64,000 nucleotides of DNA from Acanthornis magna. Its lineage: Eukaryota; Chordata; Aves; Passeriformes; Acanthizidae. The stretch's first letter is position 1. Each line of letters opens with the position of its first letter. The notes beneath the pieces were generated by a model. That model did not search any database. It was not told the origin of the DNA and worked only from the letters and a program-made list of their open reading frames with translations. The stretch is from positions 1,629,501 to 1,693,500 of the forward strand of contig JAWUZG010000138.1 in the NCBI GenBank assembly GCA_036785705.1, read 5' to 3'. Positions 41,430-55,030 of the stretch are shown here, piece by piece. The translations under genes were made by a program, and so were the position numbers.

Positions 41430-44240
41430 CACATTGTCCTTAACAGAGAAAATACCTAATGTTAGATGGGCATCAGCAATTGCAGAATTAGAGAGAGTCA
41501 AATCTTACTGCCATGTTTATCTGTATTGCTACTTAAGTAAATCATGTGTGGGTTTCCAGCTAAAGACTCTTTGTCTTTAAAGCAAAGTAATTCAGGTGTA
41601 CAGGTACCTCTACATTCCCCCACTACTCCATGCTTTGCATTCAAACAGGGTGAGGTGCCTGTAGGTTCAGTAGAATGTCCACGGAGACAAGAATATATAT
41701 GCTGGTTAAGAGATCAAGTCAATTGACATTTATTTCAAAGACTTGGCTTTCACTATCTCAAATATTGCAATATCCAGATCATGAAACTAGTCTCTGTTTG
41801 ATTCTTGGAGAAGAATCTGGATGGTAAGACTAGTAGCAAGCAGGATCCAATACTGGTAGCAGTTCTGGCCCTCTCTGACTGATATTATTTTCAATATCAT
41901 GCCACAACAGCTATATGGAAATAGGCAACCTGAAGCCAGAGGGGCTTGTGACCCTGTTCAGTAGAACTAGCAACACTATCTTGAAGGTGTGCATCTGGCA
42001 GCTTTCCTATCACCAGAAGGAATCAGAACATTCCTTGGCACAAAGAAATGGCAGCTCTAGAGCTATTCCACTAAAATGGGAAGGAGCAGGTTCCCTGTCC
42101 CCAGAGTCTGCAGGGAAGAAACTCTTTGCCAATCTATTCTACCTGGACTGAGATTGCAGACCCTGAGCTGTGACAGCCCAGGCATGCTATGGCTGCAGTG
42201 ACCTGCTCAGGAGGTAAAACAGCCCTGTGTTCCCAGGAATGGGACATGATTCACACAAGGGAACTCAGAAAACTAAAGATGGTCACATCCTACAAGGAAG
42301 ATTGGGAATGCTGATTGCCCAGGCTGTAGAGGAGCTGAGGGATATATGGTCCCACCTAACCCTGCATCAAGTGTTGGAGGAGGTCCTACTTTGGCTGTGG
42401 GTTTCTGTGGTCATGTACAAATTCAGAGTATTAATATATATGTTGGCTGAAATTCAGAGACTATTCTTACTGTGGACCCCTAATTGGAATTTCTGTGTCC
42501 ATCAGAAGTATAATTTTTAGCACCTCTTATGAGTACCTGAGTACCAGTATAAATCCTAATGTTAACATATGTGGTTATCGGTATGTTGGCTTTGCTTGGT
42601 GTCTTGAGTGAAATCGCTCAATGGTGCTTGGTATTAGTCATTTGAGGATTGAAAAATTACTGAAATCTAACAAAATTCTCCAGAATGGTGTATATAGAGA
42701 TGTGGCCCCATGCTATGAATAATCTGTATGCTGAGTTCAGCTAAAACTTCTATCTTTACAATAAATCATACAACCTCCCCCAGGAGCAGCATTTATAGGT
42801 GACACCAAGTGTGTCTGCTCACCTGTCTGTCAATTGTACTGCAATGCAAAAACCACCCTGGTCTTGTAGACCAGCCAAGGTGCTGGGGCCTGACTGAATT
42901 CAGCATTAAATAGTGAGTGCCATTCAAACTGAATAGCAAAGCTATTCTAAGAACTCCTCTGGAAGAATCAGCATTAGACAAACTATTTCAAACAGTCACA
43001 AAAAGAAGACAAAATGCATCAACTACTTTCACTTGAAAGCTCTAAATTCATACCCATTTCCTTTTTTCCTCTTTTGCATAAACTAAATAAGACACAGAAA
43101 ACAAGAACTTCTTCAGTGTTTTCAGTTGTTGTTTTAAAATAACCTTTTTGATGGAAATTAGAGCTAGACTAATGGTACCTGTAAGAGTATGTGTCATGAA
43201 TTCAGGTAGTATATAAGCTCTCAGTGAATGTCTACAGGGGAAAGACACTATGTTTGTGGAGGCTGGAAGAGGAGACAGGAGCAAGTGCAAAATAAAGGTT
43301 GGGCAAATAACCCAGCATTCAGTCTCTAATGTATGACATAAAGCTCATGAAAAGTGTTTGATCAGCTGTCATAAGCATCCCTGGAAAGCAGTCTAAGCTA
43401 CTGAGCATCTGCTTTGGATTTGGTTTAATTTATACAGCTAATCTTTCTTACCATTTATATGACACTAGTATAGTGGTTTCTTGCAAAGAAACAGTCTCTA
43501 ATCTGAAATGGATGATCCAGATTTCACTGTACTTTAACACTGTAGATCCCAAAAAATTGCTTCAGGGAAAACTTCACCGTGTCTTCTATATCCAGGAACA
43601 GCAAGGAGAGGTCTGCCCAGGAAAGAATCTGTTGAAAGCAGTGCAAGCCCCTCAAAGGGGAAAAAAAAAAAAAAAAAAAAAAAAAAGAAATGTTTCCTGG
43701 GAGCCCTTAATATTCTGTCAATTCTATTTCCATCTCTGGAGGGTCAACTTCAGATAAATGGGGAGAGGCAGGCTGGAAGCCATCTCTGGATACAGACTGT
43801 CCTGCACAGCAATGCAGTGTTGTCAAGGTGTACATTCCATGGAGGAGAAAGGATTCAGTCGTGCTGAAAATAGATCCTTCTTGAGACAGTTATCAGACAG
43901 CTGCTCTCTTTCTGCCGGCCCCTAGGATGTGCATTTTCTTCTCCCCATCCAAGCGGATAAGTGATATAAGGAGTGAGAAGGCACTTTTTAGCCAGGCAGC
44001 AGCCAGGCTGGGGAGGGGAAGGGGAAGTTCCTGCAGGTGCTGTGTGTTGGCTACTGGGAACCTCCCCCTCCTGCCTGCTCAGACTCGTCAAGCTCACGAA
44101 CTGGGACACAAGAATGTGCCTGTATGGCTGGAGATTTTGCAGTAGAAAAAGGAATTTTTCTTTGTAGTCTTTAACTCTGGGAGTTACTCTCAGGCTATCT
44201 GCTCTGTGATTCTGTAAGACAGATGGCCCTCCAAGGGGGA
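41430..44240. other. Intergenic, no gene seen
   Basis: No recognisable coding exon or RNA gene. Contains an A-run at 43661-43686. Confidence 0.4.
43659..43686. repeat. Poly(A) tract
   Basis: About 26 uninterrupted A residues after 'caaagggg'. It may be a retroposed-element tail or simple slippage; no element body was recognised upstream. Confidence 0.85.
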
Positions 44241-44249
44241 GGACATTGG

Positions 44250-44580
44250 TGGATATGAATGAGAGTGCTCTCACTGCAAACAGAATCAACCAAGCACTAT
44301 TAGTGTGGTCAGGGGATTGTAGCAATCTATTATCCCTTCTGCTTGACACTGCTGAGCCCTCATCTGAAATGGTTTGTCCAGTTTTAGGTTCTCCAGTTCC
44401 AAAGGGATGTGAACTAATGGGAAAGGGTCCAGCATTAGGCTGGCAAGATGAGCAAGGGTCTGGAAAACGTGTGCTGTGATGAGAGTTTGAGGGCATGCTT
44501 AGTCTGAGGTAAAGGTGGGATTTAAAGGTCCCTTTCACCCAAACCCTTCTGTGATCTGTGTGACTCCCTGAATGGCTGTG
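44250..44580 (+). mobile_element. Old CR1-like fragment
   Basis: 'gctgagccctcatctgaaatggtttgtccagttttaggttctccagttc' matches the CR1 phrase around 'cctcatctggaatactgtgtccagttctgggc' with many substitutions. A short weak tail, 'tctgtgatctgtgtgactcc', follows. Confidence 0.55.
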
Positions 44581-44599
44581 CTGGGTGAGTTCAAAGGAA

Positions 44600-46740
44600 C
44601 AGGCAGACTCTCACACCAAGATGTTTGTCATCATCCCATTCTCCTGAGACACCCACCCTCTGCATGACATTCCACCCAGGTGGTGAAGCATTCTAGAGAA
44701 CAAACCACCTCAAGATAGTGAAAAATGTCATGTGACCAGAGCAAAAACCAGGTAACCTACATATGGGAAACTGTATTGAAAATGGCAATGTCTTCTCTGT
44801 GTCCCTGCTAGTAATATGAGACAGAAGCACAAGCACATTCCTACTATCTCTATATGAAGCCTAAGAAGCCTTTGGCCTTCTCAGGTCTCAGTGTCCTATT
44901 TGTCCCCCCACATGGAGCCTGTAGTGGTCACGGGATACTGCAGATATACTCTTCAGCAGGGATCCCCTTGCACACCCTGCTAGAGAGCCCTGGGAGCATG
45001 GAGAGAGCTCAGAGCTGCTCAGCTTCTGCTCCAGTAGGAAATCTCCTGCTGTGGGTCGAGAGCCTGGAGAGCAGGCTCAGGTGCCTACACAGACAGCAGC
45101 GTCTCCTGTGCCTCTGTCCTCCAGGACAGGTCACTGCAGCTCATCCTCTGGTAATCAGGGTCCATGATGCCCTGACCAGGAACTGACATGTGCTCAGGGC
45201 CATGGGAGGCGCCAGGAATATGCAGGATCTGCATGGATGTGCTGCTCCTCTGAGCACACATTACAGCTAAGGTGAAAGGAAGTCAGTCCTGCATGTGGTA
45301 GGTCACTAATGGTGATTACACTGCCCTACTTCAACCAAATCAACTTGCTGGGTGACTGGTGTCCAGACCATGATGAACTGTGGTAGATATTCCATAACAT
45401 AGAATCTATATACATCAGTTCATTGTTTACATACATGTCAATATGTTATCAACTGTCTCTTAATGCGGTGTCACAGAGGGAACAGACTTGGTGACAAGCA
45501 GGTGTGCTCAGGCATGCTTCTGAAGTTGGGTTCCTCTCATTTATATAGTGACCTGGTGTTAAGAAATTCAAAGATTTTGTTTTCATCTGCTGAACCTGTT
45601 ATTTTCTGGAATTAGCATATTTTTCCTTGAAAATCTCCAGAGGAAAAACATCCTGCTTCATTACTAATACAAAACAAACAGATTGTACAGCAAACCCACA
45701 GCAAACCCAGAACAAACACCAGTTTTGCTTCTTTTCGTTGATTAAATACACATAAGTGTTATAGCACTAGGATGCTTCTTAATTAAAGACAGCCCTGATG
45801 CTTCTCTTTTGCATTGCTCCCTGTTAACTGAGAAACAGCACATGAGGGAAGGGGTTTTTCAGCAATTTCAGTGCCAAGGACTGGGACCAACCTGTTCGCA
45901 CAAAGGGAGGTGGAAAGTGGCTGAGCTTGAACAGGTAAGTGTAGGAAGGCCAGGCTCGCAGCTGCTGGCATAGATGGGGAAAAGCTGTGGCTGTGGTTTC
46001 TGGGATAAGCTATTTACCACTGCCCACTGCTCCAGTATTCCCTTCTGAACCTGAATCTGCCTTGTGGAGCTCTGGCAAAGCCATTTTTCTGTGACCATTA
46101 GGTGATTACTATCTCCTGCACATTGGATGCTTGCTGAAAATCCAATTTCACTTTGTCCATACCTTTTATAATATTGTGCAAGCAACCATCTTCCCACCTG
46201 GTTGTTCCTTTGCCAAAGTGAAAAACCACAGCTTGACTCTCCAGTGCTCCCATCCATCAATTTTGTGCTCTCTCTCTGTACCCTTCCAAATTGTACAGGC
46301 CAAACCTACAAACAGGAGGTGATTTGTGAGCCTGGTACAAAGATTTCTTGTTTGTTCTCAGTTGATCCTGATAATTCCTGATACTCTTTGTCTTCTGTGG
46401 TCACCAGTGAGCACTGTAAGGATATTTGGATGTAACTGTTCACTATTCTGGTAGCCTTCCTATCTCCTAATCCTGGTCCTCCTTTCAGAGACTATGGACA
46501 GAGATGTTGAAGTGCTGTTTAAACTGCAAAAAGGGTTCTACAACTGATTATTATACAGTCGTCCTCAGAAGGACATCCTTCTCAGTGGCTTTCACCAGAA
46601 TGATGGTGGGTGAGACTTGGGAGTGGCACAGCACAGCTAACGGAGCAGTGGGGAGAGAGGTAAAGCAGCAAACTTTCATTCGAGGGTCAGAAGTCTTCAC
46701 TGAGTATCAGAGTCGTGCTGTTAATCAGACTCCTCATGGT
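44600..46740. other. Intergenic, no gene seen
   Basis: Only unsupported short ORFs; no splice-bounded exon of a known family. Confidence 0.4.
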
Positions 46741-46742
46741 CC

Positions 46743-46880
46743 CAGCAAACACCAGCGGAAGAGCTGGCCTAGGAGGTGACATTCAGGATGTCCTTTCTGT
46801 CAGCCACCGCAGCAGCTGAGGAGCTCCTGTTACAGAGCAGGGCAGTGGGGTGGGCAGGCTAAGACGCCTCCGGGTAAGAA
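46743..46880. repeat. Intergenic paralogous island 1, B-C copy
   Basis: Counterpart of 12384-12530, same orientation, about 75-80% identical by eye with small indels. Confidence 0.75.
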
Positions 46881-47317
46881 AAAGTCACAAGACGGCAAAT
46901 GGCAAAAGGGGGAGGGAAGGAGAACTAGGATTAGGTGCATAATATTAGCACAAGCAGCAACTGTATCCTAAAAAAGACAGCAATGAGGTGGTATCTTCCT
47001 TGATTGGCACTCCTTCGGGACAGATGCACAGATCCCACTTCTGGGCAGATTTCAAGGCTGTAAATGGAAACACACTGGTATGGAATTTCTATAAATCTGC
47101 TCACTTTAAAAATGAGATTTTTCAAGGCTAAGACAACCCAGTGGATTCCAACTGAATTTTCTAAATGACACTCACTTCAATGAAGCTGCCTGCAGGATAT
47201 ATATCAGAATTTTCCAGTGACATTTCTGAACTAATGTTTTCTTGCAGAAAAGTTCCTTTGCATCCTTAGAAAGTTTATCAGCAGTTTCAACAACATTATT
47301 TTATATTGGTTGACAGA

Positions 47318-47445
47318 TTCCCTTGTGCGTCAGGCTAAACATTTCTTTAATTGCTCTCTGCATTCATCTGAGGGGCCAAGGGAAGAATACAAGTCCCTGC
47401 TGCTCCTGAAGGGCAAATCAGTTGTGCAAAGCAGAACAGGTTTTC
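47318..47445. repeat. Intergenic paralogous island 2, B-C copy
   Basis: Counterpart of 13213-13330. The stretch 'caggctaaacatttctttaa' continuing through 'ttgctctctgcat' is identical. Confidence 0.8.
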
Positions 47446-47449
47446 TTCT

Positions 47450-48490
47450 TGGATGATTCTTCATAAAATATATGCCACAGGGCGGGCTCACAAAAGGTGA
47501 CAAGCCAGGTCCCTGTGGGCTGGGCCACAGCAGCAGCTCAAAACTTGGACCACTCTGCACCAGCCCCAATCACTCACCCTCTGCCAGAAAGACAAGCAGC
47601 TCCTGAGGATGCTGGACCCCAGCCCGAGGTACCTGCCCTGCCTGGGGAGCTGAGCTCTGGCCATGCTGGGGGCTTCCAGGCTCCAGCTGGGAGTAGTCCC
47701 TGAACTCTTCAGCCCTCTGGGAAGGTCTGTATTTTCACTCTGTCCTCCCAGTACAGCTTGTGTTCCCTGGTTTGAGAAATGCTGCCCGAGGATTTGTTCT
47801 CCGCAGTGCAGACAGCTCTGCTCAGCACTGTGTCTGGGCATGAGTGACAATCCATGTACCTTCTCAGCGGTAATGGAACAATGGAATAAATGCAGCTAAG
47901 TATTTCTTCAAAACTAAAATTAAGCTTTACAAAACATTTCAGAGGTGGGGTACGAGTTAATCATTTGCAGATTATCATTTTAGTGTTTCCCAGCAGTTTC
48001 CCCTCAGATTCCTCCTGACCTTTCATCCCCAAACCTGATGTAAGTTGTCATTTCTTCCACCCCTCTACCATCCTACCATCCTCTACCATCTTATCCCTTA
48101 TTTCTTTTCCTTGCACACATCCATCAAGCTTTCCTCCTCCCAGACACTTTCTGAACTCTCCAGCATGGTTTCAACTCCACCTCAATTCTATGGTTACTCT
48201 TCCACACTCTCTCTTACCACTTTTTTTCTGCAACAATCATCACAATATATCACGTTCAGCTGCTCACACCTAAGGCTTTGGGCTCAGCTCTATGTGATCT
48301 GAACCTGTTCAACAGGCTGCTCCTGCTGCATTTGGCTGAGAGAGGGGACAAGACTTTCTGCAATGCTGCTGCTCCTGGAGCAAGCCCTGCCTCTGCTCTC
48401 TTCACCAGGGAAGGGATTCATGAGCTGGGGCCTCCTGCTGATCTGCAGAGTAAGACATGGTCCTTTGGGTCAACAGGCATTGCAATAATT
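47450..48490. other. Intergenic between islands, no gene seen
   Basis: Includes a pyrimidine-rich, low-complexity patch near 48055-48100 (repeated 'ctaccatc'). Homology to the A-B region resumes near 48376. Confidence 0.45.
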
Positions 48491-49282
48491 TGTTGGTTTA
48501 CAGCAGAGAGGATGCTCCACCCACCACAAGGAGCCCTGACTGACTGCTGGAAGTACCTGGGCAGCTGCCGTGGTGCCTGTGGGACAGCACATCCCCAGAG
48601 GGAATGGCCACAGGCCTGGCGCTGGGCTGGCACAGGGCCATTGCACAGGGCCTAAAGGGGAGCACTCGGAGTCAGGCCCAGAGCAGGGGGAGCACGCTCA
48701 GGCCCCATTCTGATGTTTAACCTTTCAGCTGCAAATGGAGCTGGGCTGCAGCAGGTCTCTGTGGGGTAAGAATAGCAGCTGCTGTCTTGGGACACAGCAC
48801 ACGAGTCCAGCTCCTCCCCGGCAGCACGTTGCACTGCCACATAGAAGGAGCCTACCCGCCCAGGAATGTCTTCAGGCGCTATTAGTGGCAGTGAATCATC
48901 CCCACAAACAGGCACGACCCCGCACAGAAGTCTTGGGAGAGCGAGGCTATTTTAAGCTTTTGACATTGAGGACGAGAGGAGCTGTGATGGGCTGATCCTC
49001 CTGGCATGAGCCTTCTCCAGAGCTCTCTGCAGCCTTATCCCCTCCTCTAGCAATGGCTCTTGTGAAGGCTGAGGGGCCTTGGAGCATGGCAGGTGAGGGG
49101 AGCAGGAGCTGTGAGTTTGCTGGGGGTGCGGGGCCAGCCCTCAGTGCCATCAGCAGTGCCCAGCTGTGCTTAGGGCAGGTCCTGCCTGAGGGTGTGCACC
49201 TCTCCCTGAGCTCAGGACACGTGGCCTCCTGCTTTATTTTCAACCACCCCCACAAGAGTGAGAGAGATACCAGAGGGTATTG
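48490..49282. repeat. Near-identical intergenic block, B-C copy (candidate muscle regulatory element)
   Basis: Counterpart of 17392-18180 at about 99% identity. It keeps all four CAGCTG E-boxes (first at 48562-48567). Substitutions include an A-rich change turning 'gctattttgggc' into 'gctattttaagc' near 48950, a MEF2/CArG-like AT core. It lies about 6.3 kb beyond the recognised 3' exon of gene C. Confidence 0.85.
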
Positions 49283-49289
49283 TAAGGCT

Positions 49290-52200
49290 CCAAACAACTT
49301 GCTGAAAACATGCAGTGAAACACAAGTCCTTTGCATCCAGGAGGGTATTCACCTCTTTCCACCTGAAGCTCTCCATTTCTGAGTGGTTCTTCAGCATCAA
49401 GAAGGTTTGAGTGGCCCCTTTTCCTCTTCCCAGCCATCACAAAATCCCTCCCCAACTTATTCCCATCCTTTTAACATCCTCTTTCTGGTGTGGATTTGTT
49501 TCCTTCCACTTTTTTATGTTTCATTTATTTCTGTTTAATTTACATTGCTTTGTGAAAAGTTGCACATTAACCTGTCAGAGGAAAAACAACCACTTTCCCA
49601 GAAGAGTTTTCCAGCTGGATCAACCAGCCAAGTTGGTCTCCCTTGTGACTCCATATTCAGCTGGACTGATTCACAGCAGCAGCTTTAGCAGGCAGGAGCA
49701 AGTGGTCAGGGGACTGAGTGTATTGGGTAGCTTATAAAGTGCTGCTACTAAATGCAATCCCACACCCTTGGGATTCGATCTCATGCTAGCTCCTGGAAGA
49801 AGGCCACTTGGCATAGTCCCAGCCTTTTAAGCCATTCCCAGGCACATCCAGCACTGCTGCAGACAAAGACTCTATCAGTTCAGCCAGCAGACAACAGCTA
49901 CAACTCCTCATTCATGGTCAAGTTATTTTTCCAGCAGCCTAATAATTTACCCTCCTCAGTCTGGCTTTGCCAGCACCTCTATGCTTGTTGGGTATCCCCT
50001 GTGTCAGTCAGAGCACAGTCCAGTGGGTGTGGGCACTGTGTGCAGTCCACCCTTGGCTGCTCACTTCAAGGTCAGGCAGGTAATAAAGTCAGTCTTTGCC
50101 TGCCATTTGGTGCTGTGTGACATGGTTCATGTTCCTGTGGATCACCTTGCCTGGTCATCACCGAACCAGGGCCTCTGCATGTGGTCTGTAGTGTGGAAGG
50201 CCCTGTGATGGGGATGTTGGATAGGGCTGTGCACTTCTCTGAGGATCCCCAGCACTGCAGTGCTCACTCTCATGCTGCCCTGGACAAGGGCAAGCTTCTT
50301 TGCAAAGCTTCTTTGCAGTAGCTTGAGCTGTGAAGGTTTGTGACCGTGCCCATGTGTTTCTTTGAATCTGTTTTTTTCTTATTGTATGCAATTGGCAGTG
50401 CTCAAAGTGCACTGCAAGCTTTCCACGGCACCTCATTGCTACCAGCCAGCCCTGAGCCCAAACCTGCCATCGTGCTCTCAGGATCCTCCACTCCAAACTT
50501 GCCAGGCATGTGTGTTATGCCACCACAGGCACTGTGGCCCTGAGTACAGTCAGCCTGGGGACTCCAGGTGCCAGGTGGGAAAGCCAGGCTCTGGCACCTG
50601 CCCTTCAGCCAGCCCTGTCATGACTCAGAGGCAACACAAACCAAAAGCTAATTCCACCTTATGAAATGGGAGAAAACTCCACTGCCAGCAGAAAGGAGCT
50701 GGTGCAAAGAAGGTAGGGATTATCCTGCTAAAGCCACATCCATGCAGAGCCTAGCAGGGGCTGCTGTGCTCTGCCCGCTGTGCTTGAGCAGATGGGGAGG
50801 CATCTCAGAGAACCAGGGACTGTGCAGTTGGGGCAAGAGCAAACAGCAAATTTTGTACCAAAAGCAGGCAAGAGGGCTGGAGGGATTATATGACAATGCC
50901 ATGTTAATGCCTGGATACTCTGGAATGAATAATGACAGTGTGGTAAGACTTGCCTAGCAGTTAGTAATTTTCTGTTGATTTTGCACAGCTACTCCTAAAC
51001 AAATTGCTACTGTTTTTCTGCAGGTTCATGAACTGGAGTATTGCACTGAGTAACCAGTCATTTGACATGGCAGACTAGGATCAGTGACATGGCCTAGGAG
51101 CAAAGCAGGACTTTGGATTGCATCCTGAAGCCCAGCACTGTGTCATGAGCTGCTGAGAACAAGGTGCAGGCAGTTTCATGGGAATGTGCTGTTTCAGGCA
51201 ACAGGAGCTGAAACAGAAGTCATCCCTTGGGAAAGCAAAAGACCAACACATCCAGATCTGTCCCAATGGGTGTGGAAACTAACATTCAACTCTGATTCCC
51301 CCAAATCACAGCCCCATAACAGTGGATGGAGGCCAATCTTGAAAGGATCATGTATGGGGACAGTTTCTGGGGAAACTAAAGGTTTATCCAAGTTCCAGGT
51401 TTCTCAGGCAAACTGAAGAACTTGCCTCTCATCAATTCAGTATTTCATGAGGCTGCTTTCTGGGCAGTAATAGGAAAAGTTGGACCATAGCATAATAATC
51501 ATTATCTAACACTCAATGGTAACTAGGGCAGTAGTTCACAGACCTCTGGAGAACAAGGTGAAAGGGGAAATCAGTAACCCCAAACCCTGCTCAGTCTGGA
51601 AATAAGGCCATCCTGGCCCTTTACCAGTGAGAATGAGTGCACTGGGTAAGGAGGAATGAAGATGGATGTCTGACAGGGAGCCACGGTGAAACCTTCAAAA
51701 GTGTCATGGAAGAGACAGCTATCTGCTGGTTTTATTAACCTCTTTGTAGCTGAAAACTGAGAAAGAGGTGACACCCAACAGTTTTTCAGACAGGGGTGAC
51801 AGAACATCTTGCATTTCTGCTCTCCCATCCTTGTTACTGAAGCAGGAGCAGGTCAGACTCCTTCCTGAGCATGGAAGGCTGTGTCCTGAAGACAGGTAAT
51901 GAGATCCATTTGGATATACCTGTCTTAGGCACAGAGATATGAACCAGTGACCTAGAACTTCCCAACAGTGTCAGCATCGTATTTGACCCAGTGCCTAGTG
52001 CTGTGCACAAATTAATTCAACTTCTCAGAGCACTGGGATGTCTCCACAAACATATCACACCAGCCCTTCCTGTATGCCAGGTATGTGTCATCAGTCTCCT
52101 GGGTTTTCTCACTACCTGAGATCCTGCAGTTTCAATTATACCATGCATTCACCACAGAGTAGCTGTACACGTATTTCTCCTTGGGAAACACCAAGCAGAA

Positions 52201-53640
52201 TTATGGTGCCCAGTACCACTGGGAAGATGAGCTTCAGGCAGCTACTCAGACTCTGCTGCTCACACTGCAGACCATTTGGTAACCGTTCCTGTGGGAACAA
52301 GTTCATGAGACACCCATGTTCAAGTCCTCATCTCCTCAGAGCTGCGGCGCTGGGTAGCTCCGAAGTAGGCCGGGTTGCTGTTGAGTGGTGTGACTACAAG
52401 ATTATAAACACTCCACTGGCAATGCACACAGATGGCTGTGGGCTCACAGGCTGCACCAGACTTGTTCTCCCATGCAGAGATACAGCTAAGCATGAGTGCT
52501 GTCATTTTGTTCACATTGCATGTTTGACATACCACATCTGTTCACACAGTACTTCATGATCAGCTTCATCTAACAAGGTCAGGATGAGTGCTTCCATTTG
52601 AAGGTGAGAAGGAAGCTTGTCAAACCTCTAGGTTTTAAATTCAGGATAAAACTGGTCAAACTGGTCATAGAAGAAGTAAGATTCAAACCCACAGTTTTGA
52701 CTATACTTAGCTTAGAAAGAAAATTATTCTCATTGAAACATCCACATTTGAAGCATCTGAAGTTGCAGATATCTATTTTATTGACACTGGTACAGCAGCA
52801 GTGACAGAAAATATTTGTGTTCATAAACAAAGGGAAAATTACTTCCTACCACAGCCGGAGAGATACTTGCAGGAAGTTCTAGTTATCCCAGTGGAAGCTC
52901 ATTTTTTAGTTCCTAACACCACCTGGAAAGGAGAGGCTTTGTTTAGTCTACACATGCCAAGATGAGTCCTTTGATCCCTAAAATCATCCATCTGAGTGCA
53001 CCATCCAGCTAGGATGTGCAAGTGGAGCCTGGGCCAATGCAGCAGTGTCTGGAACCCTTAAAACCACTGTGTGAGTTGAATATATGCAGATAACACCAAG
53101 ATGGCCACCATCCACAGCTGAAGTGGGGAGAAAAGATTAATTCCATTATTTCACTGGCAAAACAGGGACACATGCACTGCTAAGCCTATTCCATCTTAGC
53201 AGGGGCAAAAGGCAGCAAGGTCTAAGCCTTGCATTATGGACCTGGAGCAGGCACAGTCTGTCACCAGGGTGTGTTTTACAGTCTCTGAACTTCTTATCTC
53301 CCTTCCCTCCTTACAAAGAGGCCCCAATCCTATGGGAAGAATACTTTCAAGTCTTTAACAACAATCTGTTATCTACACTCAGAAAATTCCATTTCTTCTT
53401 CAGCACACAGAAAACAACCCAAAGGAAACACAGATAAATGAATTCTCTCACACTGAGAATGCCTGAAATCTTGCCTCTGTCTGGGCTTCCAATTCAATTA
53501 GAGATTGAGCATTCTCTCTGTGAGGTAATCTCATGGCTAGAGACTTTGCTCAGGAACCTGGAGCCATCCTAGTGCATCCCCTGGGGTGTTGGCAAGATAG
53601 CCTGGCAAGCACTGAGGAGTCAAAGCCTTTCACTGGTGCA
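49290..53640. other. Intergenic, no recognised gene
   Basis: No MYH exon or identified repeat. The one coding-like patch is a plus-strand open frame without ATG at 52711-52965 (84 codons, containing YFIDTG and RYLQEVLVIPVEAHFLVPN), with no family recognised. Confidence 0.4.
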
Positions 53641-53654
53641 TGGCATTAGGTGAG

Positions 53655-54478
53655 GGTGAGAGGGCTCTGCAGAGGGACTTGGACAGGCTGGATTGATGGG
53701 CCAAATCCAACAATATAAGGCTCAACAAGACCAGGTGCTGAGTCCTGCACTTTGGACACAACAACCTCCTGCAGGAGGGGCTACAGGCTGGGGATAGAGG
53801 GGCTGGACAGCAGCCAGGCAGAAAGGGACCTGGGGGTGCTGGTCAACAGCTGACTGAACATGAGCCAGCAGTGTGCCCAGGTGGCCAAGCAGGCCAATGG
53901 CACCTGGCCTGGATCAGGAATAGTGTGGCCAGCAGGAGCAGGGAAGTCATTCTTCCCCTGTACTCAGCACTGGTGAGGCCACACCTTGAGTGCTGTGTCC
54001 AGTTCTGGGCCCCCGAATTTAGGAAGGATGTGGAGATGCTCAGTCATGTCCAGAGAAGGGCAACAAGGCTGGAGAAGGGCCTGTAACACAAGTCCTGTGA
54101 GGAGCAGCTGAGGGAGCTGGGGGGGCTCAGCCTGGAGAGGCTTAGGGGAGACCTCATCACTCTGCAATTCCCTGAAAGAAGGTCAGGGTCAGTCTTTTCT
54201 CACAGGCAGCCAGCAACAGGACAAGAGGACACAGCCTTAACCTGCACCAAGGGAGGTTTAGGGTGGACATCAGGAAGAATTTCTTTGCAGAAAGGGTGAT
54301 TGGGCATTGGAATGGCTGCCCAGAGAGGTGGTGGAGTCACCATCCTTGGAGGTGTTTCAGACAAGACTGGATGTGGCACTGGGTGCCGTGGTCTAGTTGA
54401 TAAGGTGATGTTAGGTCATAGGTTGGACTCAGTGATCTCAAAGGTCTTTTCCAACCTGGTTAATTCTGTGATTCAGAC
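53655..54478 (+). mobile_element. CR1 LINE 3' fragment, about 0.8 kb
   Basis: Plus-sense CR1: 'gagggacttggacaggctgg', 'aacctcctgcaggaggggctacaggctgggg', 'ctcagcactggtgaggccacacctt', 'ggacatcaggaagaatttcttt', ending 'ccaacctggttaattctgtgattca'. Confidence 0.95.
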
Positions 54479-55030
54479 TCACTGAAAGCTGCAGACCAGC
54501 CTCTGACAGAACCAACACTGTTGAGTCTCAGGCCAGTTCCTTCAGGAGAAAGCAGGTTCTCCATAATGTCTCTTCTAGTGTGAAAATGCTGTATGAGTAA
54601 GAGGATGCTGCAGAAGGCAGCCTGAAGCCAAAATTCTCCATTTCCTGGATACATGCTCTAGGCACTAGTTATCCTTCCAAAACATGGACTGAGAGTATTT
54701 TACCTCGAACCACAAACTAAGCTAGACTAGTGCAGTCAAAAGGCGTTACACCTGCTCAGATCACACTAGGAAAGGCAGCTCCAGATCTTGTACTGCTCTT
54801 GGGTTGGAGATAGACAACTGCCTGGGAAGTTCAGCTAAGGACACAGAGCTTCTGCTCTTTTCTCAATCAGAATGCTAATTCTGCCTGAGGCTCACAGAAG
54901 GGCTGTTCTAGGAATGTTCAGTTAGGTTGACTCTCATTACTTTCACTTTATAAGGCAGCTCATTAAATCTGAAACTAATGCCATGAAACTGGCCAGAAGG
55001 TTCGTGCTCAGCACCAGAGCCTGAAATGCC

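Noticed and set aside
43855..44538. 227-codon minus-strand open frame
   Set aside because: It overlaps an old CR1-like segment and shows no recognisable protein family, so a repeat-derived chance frame is more likely than a gene.
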